23,023 bases of DNA from UBA1151 sp963579925 (GTDB lineage: Bacteria; Chloroflexota; Dehalococcoidia; Lucifugimonadales; Lucifugimonadaceae), in contig CAUZJA010000018.1 of NCBI GenBank assembly GCA_963579925.1, positions 1-23,023 on the forward strand. Direction: 5' to 3'. Below are positions 13,488 through 21,107 of the stretch, one piece after another. The notes beneath the pieces are model-generated. The model saw only the letters and a program-made list of their open reading frames with translations, made no database searches and was not told the origin of the DNA. Positions within the stretch are counted from its first letter, which is position 1; every line of letters begins with the position of its first letter. The position numbers and the translations under genes are program-made.

Positions 13488-15161
13488 TTGCGCATATTCT
13501 CGCTGACACTACTGTCACCAATTTTTCTCTTGATGTTGATCGCCTGTTCCGACGGCGATGGACAGGAACCGCTGGCCGGAACCGATGGCATTCCAATCGC
13601 ACAGTCATCCCCTGCGTCAGGTGTCGAAGCACCGCTCTCACCCAATGGCCCCCGATACGGCGGAAACCTTCGCATCGCGCAGCCGGGGGATCCCGTAAGT
13701 TGTGATATCGCCATGTCACGTGGCGTTGGCTACCAGTCAGTCCATCCGTGCAATCCAATGCTCTCCCAGATCGTGCGCTCATCATCAAATGACCACTCAG
13801 CAATCGCGCCTGACCTTGCTGAAACATGGAGCGTGTCAGCCGATGGCCGCACGTGGACGTTCAAGCTGCGACCAGATGCCCGGTGGCACGATGGATCAGC
13901 AGTCACCGCAAGCGACCTGAAGTTCAGCATTGATCGCGTAATCGAGCCGCCGGAGGGCCTCTTCGCTGGCCGTGCGGCCCCCATCGCCGGCTATGTCTCA
14001 TCCACCAATCAAGTTGCGGCCATCTCTGATGACACGCTCACAATCACAACTGACTTCCCAGCGGCATCGTTCATCACGAACCTGGCGAACGTCTACGTTT
14101 CGGTATTCCCGAAGGCGATCACTGAACAGTTGGATCCTCCTTCCATGGTTCTCCACGAGAACGTGATTGGCAGCGGGCCGTTCAAGTTCAGTTCAGCGAC
14201 TCGTGGCTCGTTCTACGAGATGGTGAAGAACGCCGACTACTACGAGCCAGATCTGCCGTATTTGGACTCGATCACGTTCCTCGTAATCCCCTCCCCTGCC
14301 GTCCGAGTCGCAGCGATGCAAACGGGCGAGGCTGACATCGTGATGCTGCTCACTGAGCCAGAAGCCGAATCGATCGCGAGTGATAGCGACCGCATTCGGC
14401 TGATCCGACAGCCGTCCGCCGGTGGAAACACCGTTCAGATGAATCTCGCAAAAGCGCCGTTCGACGACCCCAGAGTCCGCAGGGCAGTAAACCTGGCATT
14501 CAGCCGCAGCGACGCCGTTCTGGCGCTTGGAGGCGGGTTTGACGGCGCCATCATGCCACCCGGCGGCCCATGGGCGCTTGACCCAACCGAGGTATCCCAA
14601 CTGCCCGGCTATGGCGATGATGTCTCTGAACGCTCAAGAGCACGCGAACTGCTAACCAATGCTGGATATCCGGATGGCTTGAGCGTTCAGATGCATTCGC
14701 GGTCTGATCCATTCTCAACATCGCTGGCGGAATTCGCTGTCGCGCAGTTGAGCGAGGTAGGAATCGACGTGGACCTGATCCCGCTTGAGCGAACGGCCTA
14801 TGCCGAGTTAGTGGCCAACGGAGAGCACACCCTGATCTCCCATAGCCACTCGTTCTCGCTGGACGACCCCGATGCGATTCTTCCCGCCCACTATTCGTGT
14901 GGCGGAGCGGAAAACTTCCCCGGGTTGTGCGACGCTGAGATCGATCGCCTGATCGAGATGCAGTCACGCGAAACTGACCCGGACGCCCGGAAAGAGTTGG
15001 TGGATGAGATCCAACGCCGTGTCTGGGCCACAGATGCCAAAATCTGGTTCAACTGGAGCGTTCGACGCACACCGGTGTCCGTGAAAGTGAGGAACTTCGA
15101 CCCCGGCGGGCCAAGCCTCTACCAGGGGCGGAGATTTGAGTCGGTATGGCTTGCGGAGTAG
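13488..15161 (+). CDS. ABC transporter substrate-binding lipoprotein, peptide/nickel/opine family (SBP_bac_5)
   Basis: Captures oligopeptides or similar solutes outside the membrane and delivers them to the permease pair encoded next. A lipoprotein signal MRIFSLTLLSPIFLLMLIAC places the lipidated Cys at residue 20. The mature domain starts with GGNLRIAQPGDPVSCDIA. It then shows the family hallmarks LAETWSVSADGRTWTFKLRPDARWHDGSAVTASDLKFS, IGSGPFKF, ADYY, VNLAFSR, and a late PFSTSLAEFAVAQLSEVGIDVDL segment. The TTG at 13488 is favoured because it opens directly onto the signal peptide and has GGAG about 11 nt upstream. A GTG at 13428 (no SD; acidic residues before the signal) is the longest frame. 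Specificity cannot be read from sequence. The permease gene starts 37 nt later, so these form an operon. Confidence 0.9.
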   Translation: MRIFSLTLLSPIFLLMLIACSDGDGQEPLAGTDGIPIAQSSPASGVEAPLSPNGPRYGGNLRIAQPGDPVSCDIAMSRGVGYQSVHPCNPMLSQIVRSSSNDHSAIAPDLAETWSVSADGRTWTFKLRPDARWHDGSAVTASDLKFSIDRVIEPPEGLFAGRAAPIAGYVSSTNQVAAISDDTLTITTDFPAASFITNLANVYVSVFPKAITEQLDPPSMVLHENVIGSGPFKFSSATRGSFYEMVKNADYYEPDLPYLDSITFLVIPSPAVRVAAMQTGEADIVMLLTEPEAESIASDSDRIRLIRQPSAGGNTVQMNLAKAPFDDPRVRRAVNLAFSRSDAVLALGGGFDGAIMPPGGPWALDPTEVSQLPGYGDDVSERSRARELLTNAGYPDGLSVQMHSRSDPFSTSLAEFAVAQLSEVGIDVDLIPLERTAYAELVANGEHTLISHSHSFSLDDPDAILPAHYSCGGAENFPGLCDAEIDRLIEMQSRETDPDARKELVDEIQRRVWATDAKIWFNWSVRRTPVSVKVRNFDPGGPSLYQGRRFESVWLAE

Positions 15162-15198
15162 CGATGTGTTCTTGCCCAATGCCCCGGAGGGCTGAGCA

Positions 15199-16176
15199 GT
15201 GAACAACTACATCGTCAAACGACTGGCACTCTCCGCGCTAACGTTGTGGCTGGTGACCGTTGCCGTGTTCGTGCTGGTCCGTATCCTCCCTGGCGATGCG
15301 GTCGTAGCCGCGAGTGCTCAGGCACCCGGAGAAGGATCACTGACTCGCGCTGAAATCGACGCCGGGCGAGCGGCACTCGGGCTCGATCGTTCCCTTGTGG
15401 TGCAGTACGGCGAGTGGTTTGGCGAACTCATCAGGTTGGATGCGGGCGAGTCGTTCGTTACCGGTACTTCGGTGTGGTCAGAGATGAGGCCACGCCTTAG
15501 CGTCACGGTGGAACTGGCTCTCGTGGCGCTGATAATCACCGCAGTGAGCGGCACATCGCTTGGAGTACTCTCGGCATCGGCGGAAGGCAGCAGGTTCGAT
15601 GTTGTGGTGCGATCGTTCTCGCTGCTCGCTGCATCGGTGCCGCAGTTCTGGATCGCGCTGTTCCTCGTAGTCATCATGGCGTCGTGGTGGGGATACTTCA
15701 TTCCCGTTGAGTACAGCCATATCTGGGACGATCCCGGGCGCAATGCACAGCAGATATTGATTCCAGCGGTGATCCTTGCGCTGCGACCAATGGCACTCCT
15801 GATTCGTGTCATGCGGGCGTCATCCATAGAGATACTGAGCACCGACTACATACGCGCGGCCAGAGCGCGTGGCTTGCTCAACCGTGACGTTCTGTTTCGG
15901 CACACACTCAGGAATGCGCTGATCCCATCTCTCACAGTCCTGGCGGCTCAGTCGGTGTTCTTGCTGGGTGGTGCAGTTATTATCGAGTCTGTCTTCAATC
16001 TCCCGGGCGTGGGCCGTGCGCTCGTCCAGGCAATCTCATTCCGAGACTACCCAATCATCCAGTTCCTGACGCTGCTGATTGCACTGGGGGCCATATTCAT
16101 CAACCTCGGCGTCGACATCCTTTACTGGGCGATTGATCCTCGTATTTCACCCACCACATCTGGCCGAGGTTCCTGA
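15199..16176 (+). CDS. ABC transporter permease, DppB/OppB-like
   Basis: An inner-membrane permease subunit of an oligopeptide-type importer (325 residues, typical length). The N terminus MNNYIVKRLALSALTLWLVTVAVFVLVRILPGD is the classic first membrane helix of this family, followed by a loop ending in LGLDRSLVVQYGEWF. About five more hydrophobic segments follow. The ATPase-contact EAA loop DYIRAARARGLLNRDVLFRH begins near residue 216, then NALIPSLTVL and IIESVFNLPGVGRAL. The GTG start has GGAGGG about 9 nt upstream. The next permease begins 1 nt after the stop, indicating coupled translation. Confidence 0.93.
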   Translation: MNNYIVKRLALSALTLWLVTVAVFVLVRILPGDAVVAASAQAPGEGSLTRAEIDAGRAALGLDRSLVVQYGEWFGELIRLDAGESFVTGTSVWSEMRPRLSVTVELALVALIITAVSGTSLGVLSASAEGSRFDVVVRSFSLLAASVPQFWIALFLVVIMASWWGYFIPVEYSHIWDDPGRNAQQILIPAVILALRPMALLIRVMRASSIEILSTDYIRAARARGLLNRDVLFRHTLRNALIPSLTVLAAQSVFLLGGAVIIESVFNLPGVGRALVQAISFRDYPIIQFLTLLIALGAIFINLGVDILYWAIDPRISPTTSGRGS

Positions 16177-16177
16177 G

Positions 16178-17008
16178 GTGACAGCAGAGTCCATCAGGAG
16201 GCTGTCACGCCGACGAATTGGTGTTGTCGGACTGGCACTGATTGTGGCAATGGTCGTTATTGCGACGTTGGCGCCTTTTGGACTGAATGAACCGCTGGAT
16301 CAGGATCTGCAAAGTCGCTTTGTTAAAGCAAGCTTCGATCATCCATTCGGCACCGACCAGTTTGGGCGGGATCAACTCTCTCGGGTGGTTCATGCGTCAA
16401 GGCAATCGCTCATCGTCGCAGGACTTGTGGCGGTTATATCCGGGTTGGGAGGCGGTGTAATCGGAGTTGTCTCCGGATACCTCGGCGGCAAGTTCGATCT
16501 GCTCGTTCAGCGAGTGGTCGACGCGATCTTCGCACTGCCGTTGATCGTGCTGGCATTGGTGGCTGTCACCGCGTACCCCAACTCACGGCTGGCGATTGTG
16601 GTTGTGCTGTCCGTTGGATTCGCTCCAATCATTGTGCGAGTCACGCGGGCAAGCGTTCTGTCAGTGAGAGTAGCGCCGTTCGTCGAGGCGTCGCGCGCGA
16701 TGGGCACCAGCGAATTCCAGGTCATCGTGCGGCACGTAATTCCCAATGTGATGGGTCCGTGGCTCATTGTGGCCGGGACACAGGTGGGGGTTTCAATCCT
16801 GGCTGAGTCATCGTTGAGTTTCCTGGGATTCGGAGCGCCAATCAGCGACCCGAGTTTGGGTTCCTTGCTCGGTGGAGAGGCTCAGACCTTCCTGCACAGG
16901 GCACCATGGCTCATCATCTGGCCGGGATTGGTCATCACCCTATTGGTGCTGTCGATCAATCTGTTGTTCGAGGGGTTCGCGTCTCAACCCCGTCCGCGTC
17001 GTCGCTAG
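16178..17008 (+). CDS. ABC transporter permease, DppC/OppC-like
   Basis: The second membrane subunit of the importer. The protein starts TAESIRRLSRRRIGVVGLALIVAMVVIATLAPFG (first helix). It carries the family signature HPFGTDQFGRDQLSRVVHASRQSL (from residue 55), then several hydrophobic segments, and the EAA loop VEASRAMGTSEFQVIVRHVIPN (from about 169), ending LSFLGFGAPISDPSLGSLL. The GTG at 16178 is chosen: it sits 1 nt after the DppB stop, with GAGG 8 nt upstream. The longer frame from 16079 lies inside dppB and encodes no membrane-protein-like N terminus. No ATP-binding subunit follows: the next gene is on the opposite strand and overlaps by 4 nt. The ATPases must be encoded elsewhere or shared. 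Confidence 0.93.
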   Translation: MTAESIRRLSRRRIGVVGLALIVAMVVIATLAPFGLNEPLDQDLQSRFVKASFDHPFGTDQFGRDQLSRVVHASRQSLIVAGLVAVISGLGGGVIGVVSGYLGGKFDLLVQRVVDAIFALPLIVLALVAVTAYPNSRLAIVVVLSVGFAPIIVRVTRASVLSVRVAPFVEASRAMGTSEFQVIVRHVIPNVMGPWLIVAGTQVGVSILAESSLSFLGFGAPISDPSLGSLLGGEAQTFLHRAPWLIIWPGLVITLLVLSINLLFEGFASQPRPRRR

Positions 17009-17325
17009 TTCCAGATCCCAAACGGAACCGTGATGATCCCCAGCATCACGATTGGCGATACGATGAATCCCCAGAATGCCCAACTTTGTTGGATCCGCTT
17101 GAAGTCACGGATGCTTCCCCACTTCTTTGACTTCCATGCCAGTTCATTGGCCTGGAAACCAACAAAGATGGAGACAACGACGTAGATGGGTAGCCCTATT
17201 TGCCAGGGCACTGGCAATATCCAGAGGGCGAACAGCGGCGTTGTAACCCACGCCTTATTGTCCACGCCCCAGATAGGCGCAAGGATCAGCGCTCCCCAGT
17301 TGAATCCCTGGAGTTCCGGAGGCAA
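17005..17325 (-). CDS. Small hydrophobic membrane protein (uncharacterised)
   Basis: A protein of about 106 residues with the start PPELQGFNWGALILAPIWGVDNKAW, a tryptophan-rich motif found in small uncharacterised bacterial membrane proteins (DUF2628-like in style, not a firm assignment). Hydrophobic segments lie at about residues 10-20, 27-58 (long enough for two short helices) and 82-105. Between them is a conserved-looking soluble segment, ANELAWKSKKWGSIRDFKRIQ. The frame opens at TTG only 6 nt after the stop of the zinc-ribbon gene, with no good SD, so translation probably depends on that gene. The 3' end overlaps the convergent permease gene by 4 nt. Function unknown; it is likely a partner of the zinc-ribbon protein. 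Confidence 0.75.
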   Translation of the reverse strand: MPPELQGFNWGALILAPIWGVDNKAWVTTPLFALWILPVPWQIGLPIYVVVSIFVGFQANELAWKSKKWGSIRDFKRIQQSWAFWGFIVSPIVMLGIITVPFGIWN

Positions 17326-17331
17326 CTCTGC

Positions 17332-17892
17332 TTACGGATGGCCTGAGTTGTTCGGCTCATCATCGGACTGCTCATCGCTCCAGAAATCTGGTTCGTCCGT
17401 CTGTTTATCTTCCGAATCAGGCTTTAGCGCTCGGTACGGTACTCCGGGGCCTCTGGTATCGACATCTCGCAGGGACGGCGGGTTAGAGCGCGAAGACCCG
17501 AACTTTTGCGGTTTCGGTGGGGACAGTGGTTTCTGGGCCGTTATATCTGGCGGTAGATCATCAACCGTGGTTTTGTCTGGGAGGTCCACGGCAGGATCAG
17601 GATAAGCGGCATCACTGATTGAACGATCGGCTCTCATCGTGGGTGGGACTAACGGATGGTCATCCAGCAGTACCCCACAACCGACACAGTGGCGCGCATG
17701 AAGCTGGTTGCTGGCATCGCACTCCGGGCACTGTCCCAGATCGGTGGGGTGATACCGGATATCGTCCGGTGCCTCCACCTTTTCACCGCAGTGATCGCAG
17801 TAGCCGTAATCCGCCTCGTCTTCAGTTCCACAATACGCGCAGAACAGATGTGACTTTGCCTCTTCGGAACCGGGGAGTCCTGAATTTGTCAT
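17332..17892 (-). CDS. Double zinc-ribbon protein with disordered C-terminal region
   Basis: The N-terminal third has two zinc-ribbon knuckle pairs: CAYCG with CDHCG (about residues 18-36), and CPECD with CVGCG (about 55-73). Each pair places four Cys to bind a Zn ion. The remaining 110 residues are rich in Pro, Asp and Ser, with no predicted structure, ending DEPNNSGHP. Such zinc-ribbon proteins often occur with membrane modules and act in protein-protein contacts; no catalytic motif is visible. The ATG at 17892 has AGGCAGG just upstream on the minus strand. It is the first gene of a two-gene unit with the small membrane protein, and its upstream region holds the repeats described below. Confidence 0.85.
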   Translation of the reverse strand: MTNSGLPGSEEAKSHLFCAYCGTEDEADYGYCDHCGEKVEAPDDIRYHPTDLGQCPECDASNQLHARHCVGCGVLLDDHPLVPPTMRADRSISDAAYPDPAVDLPDKTTVDDLPPDITAQKPLSPPKPQKFGSSRSNPPSLRDVDTRGPGVPYRALKPDSEDKQTDEPDFWSDEQSDDEPNNSGHP

Positions 17893-17900
17893 CTGACCTG

Positions 17901-17930
17901 CCTATCGAGATAGGACTACTCTATATTTTA
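17901..17930 (-). promoter_or_regulatory. Putative promoter of the zinc-ribbon gene with inverted repeat
   Basis: On the minus strand TAAAAT (17925-17930) is a plausible -10 element. Between it and the ATG is a 14-bp near-perfect palindrome, CCTATC-GA-GATAGG read on the plus strand (17901-17914), which would sit in the 5' leader. No consensus -35 is found; its position is occupied by the 17-bp repeats. Confidence 0.4.
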
Positions 17931-17933
17931 TGG

Positions 17934-17984
17934 GACCGAATTGGTCATGCGACCCAATTGGTCGTGCGACTTAATCGGTAATAC
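17934..17984. repeat. Three tandem 17-bp repeats with palindromic core, operator-like
   Basis: Three head-to-tail 17-bp units fill 17934-17950, 17951-17967 and 17968-17984: GACCGAATTGGTCATGC, GACCCAATTGGTCGTGC and GACTTAATCGGTAATAC. Unit 2 contains the perfect palindrome CCAATTGG, and unit 1 differs by one base; unit 3 is more degenerate. They lie just upstream of the putative -10 of the zinc-ribbon gene. A 17-bp period is about 1.6 helical turns, so adjacent copies would face different sides of DNA. Iterated binding sites for a dimeric regulator are the simplest reading. The rest of the 17893-18023 gap holds no gene. Confidence 0.65.
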
Positions 17985-18023
17985 GAGCCAGATGAAGGCC
18001 AGTATGCCCGACTCGTCCGTCCG

Positions 18024-19931
18024 CTAACTCCGTGGAATCACAGGCAAAACAACGTGCGACGGGCGATCAGCATGGTGGTAGATCGTGTTGTCCGCCACCT
18101 GCCTCCGCCTCTCCTGACCAATCGGCTCACCCGTGTTGGGATTCACGTCAAACCTGGGGAAGTTGGAACTGGAGATATCCAGTCTGATCCGGTGCCCTGC
18201 GGCGAATACGTTGCTGGTTGGGTAGAGCGTGATGGTTATCTCAACCGCATTACCCGCCGACACGAAATCTGCGACGCCTGTGCCATCCCTGTAGCGCAGC
18301 CTGATCAGACTATCTGTCAGGTTCAGCGCATACCCCATCGGGTAGTAGTCGTTAGGCGGGTAGACGTCGATCAGCTTCGCCGTAAAGTCGGTATCGACCG
18401 CAGAGCTTGAACCCCACAGCTTGACCTCAATGGGGCCCGTGACTTCTGTGTCGTTCTCCAGCGGTGGCGTTTCGAATACCAGCACATCTGGCCGTGAGCC
18501 GAGCGGCAGATACGGCTCCTGACATCCGAAGAATCCGGGCTGCTCAACCTGGTTGAAACCACCGGGACTCATAACGTCTCGTACAACGGTTGGTCGAGGA
18601 GCGAAGGCGGGATCAGTGATACCCGCAGGGAACGAGTCCAGCGTGGTCAGCGACGATACGTTTCCACCTATTGATGGCACAGGGTTACCGGGGTCGAATC
18701 GATACGTGGTTGCGTCGCCATCATGGGTAGGTGCAGTGTCCAGAAGATCGCCGTTGCCGTGCAGGTAGTACGGCGTGAATTTAGTCCTTGCCAGCGGCCA
18801 CTCGTTCTCATCGCGCCACTCGCCCCCATGAAACAATCGCCCTGACGGTGCGCGTCGTCCACCGGCACCGCCCATCACGAATACGCGCAAGGGCGCATCG
18901 TCGTCGATTCCGACATCAACGCCCTTGAGTGCGCGGTCGAACCATGCAAGATGCACGTCTCTGAACGAATCCAACGCGGCATCTTCGCCAAACTCAACGT
19001 CGCCCGCGTAAGAGAGTTCCGGGTTCGTTGATCCGTGAGTCCATGGCCCCATCAGGAGCCTCACAGGCTCTTTCTTCCCCGAACTAAGGCCATTGAGGTT
19101 CTCGAATGCACCGCGTGTGTATGAGTCGTACCAGCCGCCTACCAGAAGAACCGGTACGTCGGCAATCTTGTCCCAGTACAGCGAGGGATTAAGGCTGGGC
19201 TGCTTCCAGTAGTCCGTGTACTCAGACTCAGACTGCAATTGAAGTGCCCACGATTCATACGCAGGTACCAGTGACAGTTGTGTCTGGCCCTTACGAATTG
19301 GAAGCCTCGTCAGCCACTCATCAAACCCCGGCGATCCAAAGTTGAGCGCTGCGTCGATCCGTGGCTCGCTCTTGAGAGCGGCCTGTGTATTCGTTGCGGA
19401 GTGCCAGAACGCCCACGCCAGGAATCGCAGCTCTAGCGCGCCTCCGTGACGCACTGACGATTCATATGCGTTTGACCCACTCATATTGGGAACCATCGCA
19501 GCCAGGTCTTTTGCACCCAGCGCGGCCATCGCAGTCTGCGTCCATGCTGCCCATGAGCAACCCCACGACCCAACCTTGCCGTTTGACCACGACTGGTTGC
19601 TGATCCACTCCATGGTGTCGAAACCGTCTTCGGCCTCTGGCACCAGGAACTCCTGATCACCTTCAGATTCAAATGTCCCGCGACAATCCTGGATAACGGC
19701 GATATATCCCCGGCTTGCGAAGTATTTGCAGTAGCCCAGTGACTCCTCGCCAACGGTCTTGTTGTAAGGCGTTCGATGGAACACCACCGGGTGCGCGCCC
19801 TCAACCGGCTTCCCCTTGAACGCGGGGAAATATATGTCTGTAGACAGATGCACGCCATCTCTCATTGCGACCATCACGTCGCGCACTACTGAGACTTCGT
19901 ACTTCGGCTTCGAGAGCTTCTGCAGGTTCAT
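18024..19931 (-). CDS. CocE/NonD family hydrolase (X-Pro dipeptidyl-peptidase S15 type)
   Basis: A serine hydrolase of 635 residues, the usual length of cocaine-esterase-like and alpha-amino-acid ester/amide hydrolases. The N-terminal alpha/beta domain has MRDGVHLSTDIYFP, FHRTPYNK, a VIQDCRGTFESEG oxyanion segment, and nucleophile Ser126 in GSWGCSW. Asp269 follows in VGGWYD and His298 in GPWTHG. From about 410 a C-terminal jelly-roll domain (DVLVFETPPLENDTEVTGPIEVKLW, then RLDISSSNFPRFD) is characteristic of the family. Substrates are esters or amides of acyl or amino acids; which one is unknown. The nucleophile context GCSWAA is looser than the common GxSYxG. The ATG start overlaps the stop of the upstream aldolase-like gene by 4 nt (ATGA), so the two are translationally coupled. 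Confidence 0.93.
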   Translation of the reverse strand: MNLQKLSKPKYEVSVVRDVMVAMRDGVHLSTDIYFPAFKGKPVEGAHPVVFHRTPYNKTVGEESLGYCKYFASRGYIAVIQDCRGTFESEGDQEFLVPEAEDGFDTMEWISNQSWSNGKVGSWGCSWAAWTQTAMAALGAKDLAAMVPNMSGSNAYESSVRHGGALELRFLAWAFWHSATNTQAALKSEPRIDAALNFGSPGFDEWLTRLPIRKGQTQLSLVPAYESWALQLQSESEYTDYWKQPSLNPSLYWDKIADVPVLLVGGWYDSYTRGAFENLNGLSSGKKEPVRLLMGPWTHGSTNPELSYAGDVEFGEDAALDSFRDVHLAWFDRALKGVDVGIDDDAPLRVFVMGGAGGRRAPSGRLFHGGEWRDENEWPLARTKFTPYYLHGNGDLLDTAPTHDGDATTYRFDPGNPVPSIGGNVSSLTTLDSFPAGITDPAFAPRPTVVRDVMSPGGFNQVEQPGFFGCQEPYLPLGSRPDVLVFETPPLENDTEVTGPIEVKLWGSSSAVDTDFTAKLIDVYPPNDYYPMGYALNLTDSLIRLRYRDGTGVADFVSAGNAVEITITLYPTSNVFAAGHRIRLDISSSNFPRFDVNPNTGEPIGQERRRQVADNTIYHHADRPSHVVLPVIPRS

Positions 19932-20824
19932 ACCGACAAGTCCATAGACCCAAGGAGTTCATCCAGTTCCATCTGCGTGGGCTTGTCAATCGATGGTCCC
20001 GGCGGACGAATGTAAGCCGAGTCCAAGAGGCCACGGCGCATCATGATGTGCTTCCTGACGGATAGTCCGATGCCAGGCTGGTTCTCATACCGAATCAACG
20101 GAATCCACTTGTTGAACACTTCTCGTGCACCATCGCGGTCGCCGGCCTGCATACGGTTATAGATATCCACCAGCACTTCCGGATAGGCGAATCCGGTGAT
20201 CGTGCCCGTTGCACCGCGTGAAAGCTCCTCAAAAAGGAAGCTGCCGCCCAGACCACCGAAGATCGACATGTCATCTCCGGTTAGCGCCAGTATTCGGGTC
20301 ACTTTGGGTGGAGTAGGGGGATCTTCCAGCTTCAGGTATCGCGCTCGAGACAGTTCAGCGTTGAGCCTTGCAATGAACTCAGGCGTCATGTGTACACCAG
20401 TCTCAGTCGGGTCATCCTGAACCACGATAGGAAGCATCGTGGCCTCGTGAATCACCTTGTAGTAGTCGAACAGCACGGCCTCATTTGGTTTCGCCATCGG
20501 CGGTGGGGCGACCATCACCGCATCCGCTCCGGCGTCTCCAGCCTCACCCGCTCGCTTGGCCGCTAGCCAATGGGATGGAGAACTGATCCCAACCGTTACC
20601 GATAGATCATCACCGGACTGGGCAACAACTTCAGCCAGAATTGCCGCTCTCTCATCGTCGCTCAACCGTGGAGCCTCACCCATGACACCAAGACACACCA
20701 CACCCCTGCATCCCGAATCTCGGGCTTTGCCAACCAGACGGGCGTACGGGTTAGTATCAAGATCCCCTTCGTTCGTAAACGGAGTGGGCAGCATGAAGTG
20801 AATTCCATCGAGTGATTTGGCCAC
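19928..20824 (-). CDS. DapA-like (dihydrodipicolinate synthase/N-acetylneuraminate lyase family) aldolase
   Basis: A TIM-barrel class I aldolase family member of about 298 residues. Seen: FMLPTPFTNEGDLD, the GVMGEAPRLSDDER loop, GADAVMVAPPP, and YLKLEDPP whose Lys165 (from the GTG start) is the Schiff-base lysine. It is not an ordinary DapA. The GTTGE loop threonines are Val-Met, and the YNxP tyrosine that relays protons is Gln136 in VVQDDP. It therefore probably acts on a different keto acid or is a lyase/hydratase of the wider family. Start: the longest frame opens at TTG 20839, but the GTG at 20824 (MAKSLDGIHF) looks like the usual family N terminus, with GAGA 9 nt upstream. First gene of a two-gene operon with the CocE-like hydrolase. 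Confidence 0.88.
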   Translation of the reverse strand: MAKSLDGIHFMLPTPFTNEGDLDTNPYARLVGKARDSGCRGVVCLGVMGEAPRLSDDERAAILAEVVAQSGDDLSVTVGISSPSHWLAAKRAGEAGDAGADAVMVAPPPMAKPNEAVLFDYYKVIHEATMLPIVVQDDPTETGVHMTPEFIARLNAELSRARYLKLEDPPTPPKVTRILALTGDDMSIFGGLGGSFLFEELSRGATGTITGFAYPEVLVDIYNRMQAGDRDGAREVFNKWIPLIRYENQPGIGLSVRKHIMMRRGLLDSAYIRPPGPSIDKPTQMELDELLGSMDLSV

Positions 20825-20909
20825 GTTTGATTCTCGCAATGTTGAAGATTTCGATAGTTAGTGGCGCGACTTTAACCCATCAGAGCTTGCCACAGGGGCG
20901 ATAATAGAT

Positions 20910-20939
20910 TTGTAGCGTAGTGGCGGCAAGGATTACACT
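20910..20939 (+). promoter_or_regulatory. Candidate promoter of the reductase leader
   Basis: TTGTAG (20910-20915) and TACACT (20934-20939), 18 bp apart, make a modest sigma-70-type promoter that would start RNA near 20946, giving a leader of about 195 nt before the reductase ATG. GATAAT at 20900-20905 is an alternative -10 without a good -35. The divergent aldolase-like gene must also have its promoter in 20825-20910. Weak evidence. Confidence 0.3.
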
Positions 20940-20990
20940 ATTGCCCACAGAATCTTCTCTGCGAATTTTTACAGGAACCAGATACATCAC

Positions 20991-21035
20991 ATGAGCGACG
21001 CCATCCTGCAATCCTGCGCGTGTACCAGCTACTAA
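20991..21035 (+). CDS. Cysteine-containing leader peptide (attenuator ORF)
   Basis: A 14-codon ORF encodes MSDAILQSCACTSY and ends in TAA at 21033. Codons 9 and 11 are Cys (TGC at 21015, TGT at 21021), a density far above chance for so short a frame. The ORF lies 105 nt upstream of a siroheme reductase start and just ahead of competing RNA hairpins, as leader peptides of amino-acid attenuators do. Its function would be to let ribosomes report charged tRNA-Cys supply, not to make a useful peptide. AGGA (20973-20976) is 14 nt upstream of the ATG, a longer spacing than ideal. Cysteine-rich leader ORFs that act as cysteine-responsive attenuators are known in actinobacteria; this one lacks their consecutive-Cys run and is a different sequence. 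Confidence 0.7.
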   Translation: MSDAILQSCACTSY

Positions 21036-21107
21036 CCAGCTGGCGCTAGATTGCATCGCAAACTGCTCCAGCTCGGATTGTAATTCCGATTGACTGGAGC
21101 ATTTTTT
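21025..21107 (+). promoter_or_regulatory. Transcription attenuator with mutually exclusive RNA pairings
   Basis: Segment 1 (CCAGCT, 21025-21030, within the last leader codons) can pair with segment 2 (AGCTGG, 21038-21043) across a 7-nt loop. Segment 3 (CCAGCT, 21068-21073) has the same sequence as segment 1, so it can pair with 2 instead; segment 3 also overlaps the 5' arm of the terminator that pairs with segment 4 (21094-21101). Stalling with either Cys codon in the A site would cover segment 1 but leave 2 free, so 2:3 forms and transcription continues. A ribosome reaching the TAA would cover 1 and 2, so 3:4 terminates. This is the classical trp-type geometry. A small TTGC-ATC-GCAA hairpin (21051-21061) sits in the 2:3 loop. 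Confidence 0.7.
21064..21107 (+). terminator. Intrinsic terminator in the reductase leader (attenuator)
   Basis: An 8-bp stem, TGCTCCAG (21064-21071) with CTGGAGCA (21094-21101), is followed at once by six T (21102-21107). Inside it a second 5-bp stem, TCGGA (21073-21077) with TCCGA (21085-21089), closes a 7-nt loop, separated by a small asymmetric internal loop. It lies upstream of, and in the same orientation as, the reductase gene, so it must be conditional if the gene is expressed from the leader promoter. Confidence 0.8.

Noticed and set aside
15318..15842. 174-residue minus-strand frame within the DppB-like gene
   Set aside because: Antisense shadow of a well-supported membrane protein gene.
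16079..16177. Extension of the DppC-like frame upstream to the ATG at 16079
   Set aside because: It overlaps the end of dppB by almost 100 nt and encodes a Ser/Thr-rich stretch unlike DppC N termini; the GTG at 16178 has a good ribosome site and gives the usual family N terminus.
19928..20824. Annotation as dapA (4-hydroxy-tetrahydrodipicolinate synthase)
   Set aside because: The threonine pair and the tyrosine of the proton relay are replaced, and the coupled gene is a CocE-type hydrolase.
21025..21107. T-box, SAM or cobalamin riboswitch in the reductase leader
   Set aside because: None of the conserved boxes of these riboswitches is seen, and the short leader with a Cys-containing ORF and competing stems fits translation-coupled attenuation better.
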